Source of the DNA: Gemmatimonadota bacterium | GTDB taxonomy: Bacteria > Gemmatimonadota > Gemmatimonadetes > Gemmatimonadales > Gemmatimonadaceae | Reading direction: 5' to 3' | Assembly (NCBI GenBank): GCA_003222065.1 | Contig: QHUV01000156.1 | Location: 1-9,625, forward strand | Length of the DNA: 9,625 nt | In this document: positions 1-6,337 of the stretch, piece by piece | How the letters are laid out: each line of letters opens with the position of its first letter | Numbering within the stretch: position 1 is the first letter of the stretch | The notes under the pieces: model-generated | The model's database searches: none | What the model was told of the DNA's origin: nothing | Seen by the model: the letters and a program-made list of their open reading frames with translations, nothing else | Program-made: the position numbers and the translations under genes

Positions 1-453
1 GCCTGGGCGCGACGTTCCGTGGCCGCGGGCGCGGACAAGGCTGCTGTCGGACAGGGACTGCTGCCAATCGTCGGCATCGCCGTCAAGGCGGCGCAGGATA
101 CCGTTGGAAAGGACGCAGCAGCGATGCGGCAGTCCTGGATGAACGCGTATCAGCTTTCGAGTGTTGTCGATAGCATCGCGCCGTCGCCGCAGCTCAAGCT
201 GTACGTCGGTCTCGCATCGTTCCAGGTCGGGCTCAACGCGCTGCAGAATCTCAACAAGTCTCGTAGCTGCGCTGACGCTCAGCTCGCGGATGACATGTGG
301 TCAGCGTCGCAGATCGCATTGCCGCAGGCCGCGGCCTTCGATCGAAGCACGGCGGGTCAGTTGATGGGAGCGATTCAGCAATACTATCCCAACATCGCGC
401 CGGCAAAGAAGGCGCTGTGCAAGACGACCACGCGTTCGGGGACAAAGCACTGA
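1..453 (+). CDS. Hypothetical helical protein, 5' end outside window
   Basis: The frame is open from base 1 to a TGA at 451-453, giving 150 visible codons, so the true start is probably upstream. A GTG at 19 is available but has no ribosome site. I do not recognise the family. The visible part is rich in Ala, Gln, Leu and Ser, has no obvious membrane segment, and looks all-helical, possibly TPR-like. Two cysteines lie in its C-terminal half (in SCADAQLADDM and near the end in ALCK) and could form a disulfide if the protein is exported; the missing N-terminus would hold any signal peptide. It is followed 20 bases later by a strong hairpin, so it is probably the last gene of its transcript. No function is proposed. 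Confidence 0.6.
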   Translation, partial: AWARRSVAAGADKAAVGQGLLPIVGIAVKAAQDTVGKDAAAMRQSWMNAYQLSSVVDSIAPSPQLKLYVGLASFQVGLNALQNLNKSRSCADAQLADDMWSASQIALPQAAAFDRSTAGQLMGAIQQYYPNIAPAKKALCKTTTRSGTKH

Positions 454-472
454 GTCGTTAGGCTGCTTTTAC

Positions 473-515
473 GTAGGCAGAAGCCCGCCGTCGCCGACGG
501 CGGGCTTCTGCTTAC
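473..515. terminator. Perfect hairpin between convergent genes, likely bidirectional terminator
   Basis: Bases 477-492 are exactly complementary to 496-511 (16 bp, very GC-rich, 3-base loop GCC). The stem extends to 473-515 (20 pairs) through one G-T wobble and three further pairs. It starts 20 bases after the stop of the first gene and faces the 3' end of the minus-strand lipid kinase, which suits a shared terminator. There is no T-run directly after the stem on either strand, so it is not a textbook intrinsic terminator. It may instead protect 3' ends or work with Rho. Confidence 0.6.
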
Positions 516-607
516 CCGGCTGAGGGCAGCGGTCAGCAGTGAGCTTGGGCATTACATGTCGACGTCGCGATCTCCATTCGGCGCATCGATATCTAAGCTG
601 CTTGAGG

Positions 608-1504
608 CTATTCGCCGGGAAGATGCTCCAGATGAATCCAGAGATCCTTCAGCCGCGCGACGTAATCGAACCGTGTCGCGTCCGAGTTTTCGCCGTCGAC
701 GTTGACGCTCAGCGGTTCGCTCGATTCGATCATGACCGAAGGCAGCTGCGCGTAATGGACTCCCGGCTCGCCAACGTGCTCGCCGCGCTTGACCTTGAGC
801 ACGAGCCGGGCGAAATCGGCGCGGCCCATCGCTTCGACGATGCAGAGATCCAGCAGACCGTCCGTGACACTAGCGTTAGGCGTGACGAGCGTGCCACCGC
901 CTGACGCGCGCGTGAGCCCGACCGCGAACATCAGGAACTCGCCCGCGTACGAGAAGTCAGGTCCGCGAAAGGACGCGCGATAGGGCTCGAAATCGGCGAG
1001 CTTTCGGACCCCTGTGATCGCGTACGCAACCGGCCCGAGGGATTCCTTCGCGTCCGCTGGCGTCTCCGCCGTCGTCGCCGCTCCTACTCCGCCAGTCGAG
1101 GCATTCAGGAATCGTCGTCCGTTCAACGACGCGGTATCGATTCGCACGGGCTTGGTGCGCAGGATAACATCCATCGCATGATCGACATCAGGCGGGATGC
1201 CTGCTTGCCTGGCGAAGTCGTTTGCCGTGCCGACTGGAATGATGCCGAGCGGCGTGTCGAATCCGTCGAGGCCGTTCAAGACTTCGTTCACGGTGCCGTC
1301 GCCGCCAATCGCGATCACAGCGTCCGCACCAGCCCGCGCGGCGGCAGCCGCCATTGCCGTGCCGTCGCCCTGCTCGAGCGTTACGTGTGGCTCGACGTGA
1401 TGTCCCTTACCGCGGACCCAATCGATGAGATGGCGCACGTCTTCACGCTCGGCGCGCGCGCCGTGAATGATCATCGCGAAGTGCTTGCGCTGACGATGAA
1501 TCAT
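608..1504 (-). CDS. YegS/BmrU-type lipid kinase (diacylglycerol kinase catalytic family)
   Basis: With the ATG at 1504 the protein has 298 residues, normal for this family of soluble or membrane-associated kinases that phosphorylate diacylglycerol, sphingosine-like or related lipids with ATP. The nucleotide-binding motif GGDGTVNEVLNGL starts at about residue 67. The second glycine-rich motif, GTANDFAR, is at 92-99. The C-terminal beta-sandwich carries SGGG near 201, DGLLDL at 215-220 and a metal- or catalytic-site DGE at 270-272. The frame stays open to 1627, but that extension would overlap rsmH and has no family-like sequence. The region just after residue 1 (RKHFAMIIHG) matches the expected first beta-strand, so 1504 is preferred; an ATG at 1474 is a shorter alternative. 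The gene is divergent from the dcw cluster and convergent with the first gene. The exact lipid substrate cannot be read from sequence. Confidence 0.85.
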   Translation of the reverse strand: MIHRQRKHFAMIIHGARAEREDVRHLIDWVRGKGHHVEPHVTLEQGDGTAMAAAAARAGADAVIAIGGDGTVNEVLNGLDGFDTPLGIIPVGTANDFARQAGIPPDVDHAMDVILRTKPVRIDTASLNGRRFLNASTGGVGAATTAETPADAKESLGPVAYAITGVRKLADFEPYRASFRGPDFSYAGEFLMFAVGLTRASGGGTLVTPNASVTDGLLDLCIVEAMGRADFARLVLKVKRGEHVGEPGVHYAQLPSVMIESSEPLSVNVDGENSDATRFDYVARLKDLWIHLEHLPGE

Positions 1505-1592
1505 CGAGACTCGAGCTCGAGCGGACTGAGATTTCTCGCTAGTACGCGGCAAATGACGAGGGGGTTGGCACCACGGGCAAGTGACGGTTAGA
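1505..1592. promoter_or_regulatory. Divergent intergenic region between the lipid kinase and rsmH
   Basis: This 88-bp gap must hold the start signals of the kinase and probably of the dcw cluster, since both genes point away from it. It contains a perfect 12-bp palindrome, CTCGAGCTCGAG (1510-1521), six bases upstream of the kinase start, which could be an operator or chance. No convincing -35/-10 pair is placed correctly for either gene, and no MraZ-type repeats were seen. Calling it a promoter region rests on gene orientation only. Confidence 0.35.
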
Positions 1593-2567
1593 ATGTCCGC
1601 CCCGTCCCCCGGCGTCGACGGGTTCACCTGGGATAGCGCATATCACGCGCCTGTGCTCGCTAGAGAGGTCGTCGATCTCCTCGGCGGGCGCGCATCGGTC
1701 CTGGATGGAACGCTCGGCGGTGGAGGACACGCACTCGCACTTCTCGAGGCGGGCGTAGAGCGGCTGATCGGTATCGACCGCGACCCCGATTCACTGGACG
1801 CCGTTCGTGCCCGTCTCTCTCCATTCGCTGCGCAGGGTCGCTTCCATGCTTTCCTCGGCAATTTCGCCAACATCGAGGAGATTCCGTCGCTTTCCGGTCA
1901 ACGATTCAGCGGCATTTTGCTCGACCTTGGGATCTCCTCACATCAGATCGACGATCCGACGCGCGGCTTCACTTTCCGCGAGGACGCGCCACTCGACATG
2001 CGCATGGATCGCGGCACCGCGACCGACGTTCCGACCGCGGCCGAGCTGCTCAATACTCTCGACGAGCACTCGCTCGCAGCAATCTTTCGCGAATATGGGG
2101 ACGAACGCCGAGCGCACCGCCTCGCTCGCGAAGTTGTTCGGCGTCGTGCGACGCGGCCGTTCGCCATCAGCGACGACTTCGTCGGTGCCATTCGCGGCGC
2201 GCTGGGGCCGCGCACCGGGCCGGGAGATTTCGCGCGTCTGTTCCAATCGCTTCGAATCGCCGTGAATGACGAGATCACCGCGCTCGAGCACGCCCTACCC
2301 GTGTTACGAGACCGGCTCCTTCCTGGTGGTGTCATGGCGATCATCGGCTATCACTCGGGCGAGGATCGTCTCGTGAAGCACGCCTTCCGCGAGTGGAGCA
2401 GCGTGTGCATTTGCCCTCCCAAGCAACCGATATGCACCTGTCGCGGACGGGCACTCGGCACCTTGCTCGGACGCAAGGCGACCACTCCGGCTCCAGACGA
2501 GCTGACGCGCAATCCGCGCTCGAGGAGCGCGCGGCTGCGATCGTTCAAGCTGAGCGAAGAGACGTGA
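1593..2567 (+). CDS. rsmH: 16S rRNA (cytosine1402-N4)-methyltransferase RsmH
   Basis: RsmH (MraW) uses S-adenosylmethionine to methylate N4 of C1402 in the ribosomal decoding site and is typically the first enzyme gene of the dcw cluster. The 324-residue product begins with the family entry motif YHAPVL. It has the SAM loop DGTLGGGGH (38-46), GIDRD (60-64), LDLGISS (110-116), the DDPTRGFTF block, SLRIAVNDE (219-227), YHSGEDR (253-259) and the C-terminal NPRSRSARLR (307-316). The usual SFHSLEDR box carries Gly in place of Leu. Four cysteines (272, 274, 281, 283) lie in a CICPP...CTC segment, as in several high-GC lineages. A GTG at 1581 would add four residues; neither start has a clear ribosome site. 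The stop overlaps the ftsL start. Confidence 0.95.
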   Translation: MSAPSPGVDGFTWDSAYHAPVLAREVVDLLGGRASVLDGTLGGGGHALALLEAGVERLIGIDRDPDSLDAVRARLSPFAAQGRFHAFLGNFANIEEIPSLSGQRFSGILLDLGISSHQIDDPTRGFTFREDAPLDMRMDRGTATDVPTAAELLNTLDEHSLAAIFREYGDERRAHRLAREVVRRRATRPFAISDDFVGAIRGALGPRTGPGDFARLFQSLRIAVNDEITALEHALPVLRDRLLPGGVMAIIGYHSGEDRLVKHAFREWSSVCICPPKQPICTCRGRALGTLLGRKATTPAPDELTRNPRSRSARLRSFKLSEET

Positions 2568-2884
2568 CGCGTCGCCGACTGTCGCGCCGATCCACGGTCG
2601 CGCTCGCATTACTCGGTTTCGTCCTCGTGGCAACGGGCGTCATTGCCCGGAGAACCTATGGAATCGACCAGGCGCGCACGTTGCGCGAGCTGGATCGGCG
2701 GCGTCAAGCACTCGAGGCCGAGCGAGTGAAGCTCGATGGCGAAATCCGCGACGCATCGAGCCGAGCGCGATTGGCCCCGATTGCCGAACAGCGACTCAAC
2801 ATGCACGTGCCTTCGCCCGACCAAGTGATCATGCTGCCTCCAGCAGTAGCTCATACGCCAGCAGGTCACAAGCAGCATCCATGA
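2564..2884 (+). CDS. ftsL: FtsL-like septum protein
   Basis: This is a small bitopic division protein that with FtsB/DivIC-type partners activates the FtsWI septal synthase. The 106-residue product has a short basic cytoplasmic tail (1-9, TRRRLSRR), one membrane segment (about 11-29), a charged coiled coil (about 34-68, with RELDRRRQALEAERVKL) and the family's closing pattern, IAEQRLNMHVPSPDQVIML at 73-91. The start is the GTG at 2564, which shares GTGA with the rsmH stop and has a weak purine-rich GAAGAG upstream. The frame is open further 5' inside rsmH, but that part lacks family features. Its stop overlaps the ftsI ATG (ATGA at 2881-2884). FtsL diverges strongly, so identity rests on architecture, the C-terminal motif and position. 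Confidence 0.85.
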   Translation: MTRRRLSRRSTVALALLGFVLVATGVIARRTYGIDQARTLRELDRRRQALEAERVKLDGEIRDASSRARLAPIAEQRLNMHVPSPDQVIMLPPAVAHTPAGHKQHP

Positions 2885-4926
2885 TCCGTTCCCGTCGCAT
2901 CAAGATCGTGCACGGGCTGCTCGCGATGTTTGCGCTAGCGGTCATCGGACAAGCTGCTCACGTGCAGCTGCTTCAGGGTCACACATGGCGGGCACGGGCG
3001 GCGCGCCAGCAGCTCGCGCCGCGCGAGACGCCGGCGCCACGCGGCGACATTCTCGACGCGGCGGGACTCGTGCTCGCCCAGAGTCGCGAGATGGTGCAGC
3101 TCGAGATCGCGCCACGAGAAGTCAGACCGCAGGATCGAGCGACACTGCGTCGGGCGCTGATGAGGGTGAAGCTCAGGCCCGAGTGGATACGTCGCGCCTT
3201 CGACACCAGCCGGGCCTGGCTCACGCTTCCGGGCCGCTACCTGACCACTGACGTCGCCTCGGCGACACGCATTCGCGGCGTACACCCGAGCGCGGCGAGC
3301 GTGCGCGCCAATGCGATGTCCGAAGGCACGCGTCGGCTCGTCGGCCGCGTCGATGCGCAGAACCACGCCGTCGACGGTATCGAGCTGGCGCTCGACAGCG
3401 TTCTGCGCGGCACCGCGGGTTCGGCGACACTCGTCCGCGACGTCCGCGGCCGGAGTTTCGAGTCGCCTAACGCGCCAGGCGTCGCCGCGCGGCCGGGGAA
3501 CACTGTCGTGCTCACGCTCAATCACGAGTTGCAAGAGATCGCCGAGCACGCGCTCGGTGAGGCGGTGGAGCAGATGGGCGCGGACGGCGGGGACATCGTC
3601 GTGCTGGATCCGCATGAGGGCGACATTCTCGCCATGGCGAGCCGTCGCCAGGACGTACACTCGACGGCCGCCACGGCGCTCACCGAGCCCTTCGAGCCGG
3701 GATCGACGCTCAAGCCATTCATCGCCGCTGGGCTGCTCGCCCGCGGACGGGCGCGCGAGAGCGACATGGTCAACACCGGCGACGGGACGCTGGAGCTCGA
3801 GGGTCGCGTGATTCACGACGATCATCTCGTGGGACGCGCGTCGCTCGCAACGGTACTGCAGTGGTCGAGCAACATCGGCATCGTGAAGTTCGCTCAACGC
3901 CTAACGCGGCGCGAGCAGTTCGAGGTGTTGCGCGATTTTGGCTTCGGCACGGCGACGGGGGTGCCATACCCGTCGGAGGCGAACGGCGTCTTGCGCGAAC
4001 CGGTGAAATGGTCGCCGCAGTCGCCGGCGTCGTTGGCGATGGGTTACGAGATCTCCGTCACGCCGCTGCAGCTTGCCTTGGCGTACGCGTCGTTTGCCAA
4101 TGGCGGCGAATTGCTCGAGCCGGCGCTGGTGAAGGAGATCCGCGCGCCGGATGGCACGTCGCTCTACCGACATCGAAAACGCGTCGTGCGCCAGGTGATG
4201 ACGCCCGATGTCGCCAATCGCATGCGTAAGATGTTGCTAAACGTCGTCGAGAACGGCACGGCGCTGCAGGCGGACTTGAGTAGTTTCCTTCTCGCCGGCA
4301 AAACGGGGACGCCACGACGTACGGTGAACGGCCGGTACGCGGCGCAGCAGTACAATCCAAATTTCGTCGGGCTCTTCCCGGGCGATGAGCCGCAATACGT
4401 GATCGTCGTGAAGCTCACCAATCCGCGGGACGCGAAGGGAAGCTTCTACAGCGCCGCGACCGCGGCGCCGCTGACCAAGACGGTGTTGCAGGCCGCGCTG
4501 GCCGCCCGTGATGCGGCGCTCGATCGGCACAAGCTGGCATCGAGCGCCGGCGCGGCGCTGGCGCTGCGGCCAGATTCGTCTGCTGCCGGGGAATTGTCAT
4601 CGCGAGCCGACAACGGGCTGAGTACCGATTCGACGCGCGCGCAAATACAACGAGACAGCGTTCGTCGTGCGAGCCGCGAAGTCGTGAGCGCCGGCAGCGT
4701 CCCGTACATCGTTGCTCTACCGCAGCGTCGGCTGGTGACACGGGTCGGCGAGTCGGCGCGCCCCGTGCCCGACGTTCGCGGCATGGCGCTGCGCGACGCC
4801 GTGCGTTCGCTGCATCGCGCCGGATTCCATGTGCGGTTGGTGCACGGCGCCGAGGGAGCCACGGACCCGGCGGCGGGCGCGCTCGTGCCTGCCGGCGCCC
4901 TGGTGCGCTTATTTCACGATTTCTAA
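2881..4926 (+). CDS. ftsI: Septal class B penicillin-binding protein FtsI/PBP3 with C-terminal PASTA domain
   Basis: This transpeptidase cross-links septal peptidoglycan together with FtsW and is anchored by one N-terminal membrane helix (about 8-28). The dimerisation (PBP_dimer) domain follows (about 50-200). The transpeptidase domain carries the catalytic Ser275 in STLK (275-278), the SSN motif (329-331, in WSSNIGIVKF) and KTG (474-476). After a Ser/Ala-rich linker of about 80 residues comes a single PASTA repeat, about 628-681, opening with VPDVRGMALRDAV. At 681 residues it is longer than proteobacterial FtsI, because of the linker and PASTA. The ATG at 2881 overlaps the ftsL stop. The family's RGxIxDRxGxxLA box reads RGDILDAAGLVLA here. 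SpoVD/Pbp2x-like proteins share this architecture; the dcw position supports the division role. Confidence 0.95.
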   Translation: MIRSRRIKIVHGLLAMFALAVIGQAAHVQLLQGHTWRARAARQQLAPRETPAPRGDILDAAGLVLAQSREMVQLEIAPREVRPQDRATLRRALMRVKLRPEWIRRAFDTSRAWLTLPGRYLTTDVASATRIRGVHPSAASVRANAMSEGTRRLVGRVDAQNHAVDGIELALDSVLRGTAGSATLVRDVRGRSFESPNAPGVAARPGNTVVLTLNHELQEIAEHALGEAVEQMGADGGDIVVLDPHEGDILAMASRRQDVHSTAATALTEPFEPGSTLKPFIAAGLLARGRARESDMVNTGDGTLELEGRVIHDDHLVGRASLATVLQWSSNIGIVKFAQRLTRREQFEVLRDFGFGTATGVPYPSEANGVLREPVKWSPQSPASLAMGYEISVTPLQLALAYASFANGGELLEPALVKEIRAPDGTSLYRHRKRVVRQVMTPDVANRMRKMLLNVVENGTALQADLSSFLLAGKTGTPRRTVNGRYAAQQYNPNFVGLFPGDEPQYVIVVKLTNPRDAKGSFYSAATAAPLTKTVLQAALAARDAALDRHKLASSAGAALALRPDSSAAGELSSRADNGLSTDSTRAQIQRDSVRRASREVVSAGSVPYIVALPQRRLVTRVGESARPVPDVRGMALRDAVRSLHRAGFHVRLVHGAEGATDPAAGALVPAGALVRLFHDF

Positions 4927-4930
4927 ACAC

Positions 4931-6337
4931 GTGACGACGTTTTCGCTCGCGGACGTCGCGTTGGCGCTCGAGTCGGCGGAGCTCATCACCGACCGGCGCG
5001 GGACGCTGCCCGTATCCGCGAGTGCCATTACCGATGACAGCCGGCACGTCGCACCCGGCACCGTATTCATCGCCGTGCGCGGCACCGAGCGCGATGGTCA
5101 TGATTTTCTCCAGGTGGCGCTGACGAACGGCGCCGTCGCCGCGATCGTCGAGGAGTTGGGCAAAGTGCCTAACGGCCTGCCGGCGATTGTCGTCCGTGAC
5201 GGCCGCCGTGCCGCGCCGCTGGCGGCTGCCGCGGCGTATCGTTGGCCGGCGCGCCACCTTCAGCTCGTGGGTGTCACGGGGACGAACGGGAAGACGACGA
5301 CGGTGAACATGCTCCGCCATGTCCTCGACGCGGGCCACGGACGGAGCGCGTCCATCGGGACGCTGGGCGTGCTCGTCGGCAGTCCCGGCGAAACGATCGA
5401 AGGGGGTGGTGGCCTAACGACTCCGGGGCCTGTCGAGCTCCAGCGCCTCCTCCGTCTGCTCGTCGACGGGGGCGTCGCGAGGGTCGCGATGGAGGTCTCC
5501 TCGCATTCCCTCGATCAGCGTCGCGTGGATGGCGTCCAGTTCGACGCCATCGTGTTCACGAACCTCACCCGCGATCATCTGGACTATCACCGCACGATGG
5601 ACGCGTATTACCGCGCCAAGGCACGGTTGCTCGAGTATCTGTTGCCGCACGGTACGGTCGTTTACAATCTCGACGAAAAAAGCTGGGCGAATCTGCGGAC
5701 GGAGCGCCGGCGAGTCGCATTCAGCGAGCGCGTCATGACGGCCGAAGTGCACGCGGAACACGTTCGCTTCGGCCCCCGCGGCAGCGAGTGGACGCTCGCG
5801 CTCAGCACGGAGCGCCTGCCCGTACGATTGCCTCTCATCGGCGACTTCAACGTCACGAACGCGCTCGGCGCGGCGGCGGCGGCGTACGCGTTAGGCACGC
5901 CGACGGCGCAGATCGCGGAACGGCTCTCCTCGCTCCCGCAGGTGCCCGGTCGGCTCGAGTTGCTCAACGAGTCGCCCGCGGTGCTGCGCGACTACGCCCA
6001 CACGCCCGACGCGCTCGAGCGAGCGTTGGCCGCGGTGCGGCCATTCACGCGTGGACGCCTCGTCGTCGTCTTCGGCTGTGGCGGGGATCGGGACCGCGGC
6101 AAGCGGCCCGTGATGGGCGAGATCGCGGAACGGCTCTCCTCGCTCCCGCAGGTGCCCGGTCGCCTCGACTACCTAGATTCGAGCACGCATGACTTTTTGG
6201 ACTTCGGATCACGTCCACGATGCGCTGCGGCCATTGGCGCGCCTGAATTTGCCGAGGGGCCCGCAACCCTTTGCACGGGTGTGGACCGATACGCGCACGA
6301 TTGCCTCGGGCGACCTATTCGTCGCGCTTGCCGGTGA
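4931..6337 (+). CDS. murE: UDP-MurNAc-tripeptide ligase MurE, C-terminal domain lost
   Basis: MurE adds the third stem-peptide residue (meso-DAP or Lys) to UDP-MurNAc-dipeptide using ATP. The GTG at 4931, four bases after the ftsI stop, begins a normal N-terminal domain (DDSRHVAPGTVFIAVRG at 35-51, then RDGHDFL). The central ATPase domain has GTNGKTTT (117-124), EVSSHSLDQ (188-196), NLTRDHLDYH (211-220) and the probable carbamylated Lys230 in YYRAKARL. The C-terminal domain starts normally (DYAHTPDALERAL at 354, FGCGGDRDRGKRPVMG at 381-396) and then breaks off. Residues 398-412 repeat residues 328-342 exactly, and the last 56 or so residues are out-of-frame murF sequence. About 90 expected residues are missing, including the DNPR substrate-recognition motif and the GKGHE motif. 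As drawn the enzyme should not work, and the third amino acid cannot be predicted. It may be a real lesion or an assembly error. Confidence 0.9.
   Translation: MTTFSLADVALALESAELITDRRGTLPVSASAITDDSRHVAPGTVFIAVRGTERDGHDFLQVALTNGAVAAIVEELGKVPNGLPAIVVRDGRRAAPLAAAAAYRWPARHLQLVGVTGTNGKTTTVNMLRHVLDAGHGRSASIGTLGVLVGSPGETIEGGGGLTTPGPVELQRLLRLLVDGGVARVAMEVSSHSLDQRRVDGVQFDAIVFTNLTRDHLDYHRTMDAYYRAKARLLEYLLPHGTVVYNLDEKSWANLRTERRRVAFSERVMTAEVHAEHVRFGPRGSEWTLALSTERLPVRLPLIGDFNVTNALGAAAAAYALGTPTAQIAERLSSLPQVPGRLELLNESPAVLRDYAHTPDALERALAAVRPFTRGRLVVVFGCGGDRDRGKRPVMGEIAERLSSLPQVPGRLDYLDSSTHDFLDFGSRPRCAAAIGAPEFAEGPATLCTGVDRYAHDCLGRPIRRACR
5910..5952 (+). repeat. 43-bp direct repeat, original copy inside murE
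   Basis: This segment encodes IAERLSSLPQVPGRL at MurE residues 328-342, a natural part of the Mur ligase domain junction (the expected context is 'PGRLE', followed by the C-terminal domain). It recurs without a mismatch at 6120-6162. Because protein context fits only here, this copy is the source. Confidence 0.95.
6120..6162 (+). repeat. 43-bp direct repeat, displaced copy at the murE break point
   Basis: It is identical over 43 bases to 5910-5952, exactly 210 bases (70 codons) downstream, so the frame is kept. The likeness continues imperfectly for a few bases (CTCGA in both). It begins at GE-IAERL, directly after GKRPVMG, where a normal MurE often also has an 'EIAxRL' sequence. A jump back from one IAERL-like stretch to the other is therefore plausible. 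It ends 26 bases before the murF ATG. Confidence 0.95.

Noticed and set aside
539..904. Plus-strand open frame opposite the lipid kinase (also 1178-1591)
   Set aside because: Antisense shadows of a well-supported kinase; no family motifs and composition dictated by the opposite strand.
1565..1594. Sigma-70-like promoter TTGGCA - 18 bp - TAGAAT
   Set aside because: Both boxes score well, but the -10 overlaps the rsmH ATG at 1593, so transcription would start inside the gene with no usable start before the conserved YHAPVL motif. Probably chance.
1505..1627. Longer lipid kinase starting at 1627
   Set aside because: It would overlap the rsmH start by about 35-45 bases, and the extra 41 residues have no similarity to the family N-terminus.
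2935..3897. 320-codon minus-strand frame opposite ftsI
   Set aside because: Arg/His-rich shadow frame typical of GC-rich genes; ftsI on the plus strand has all catalytic motifs.
6163..6337. Distinct extra domain at the MurE C-terminus
   Set aside because: The last 56 residues are murF DNA read in another frame and have no independent coding evidence.
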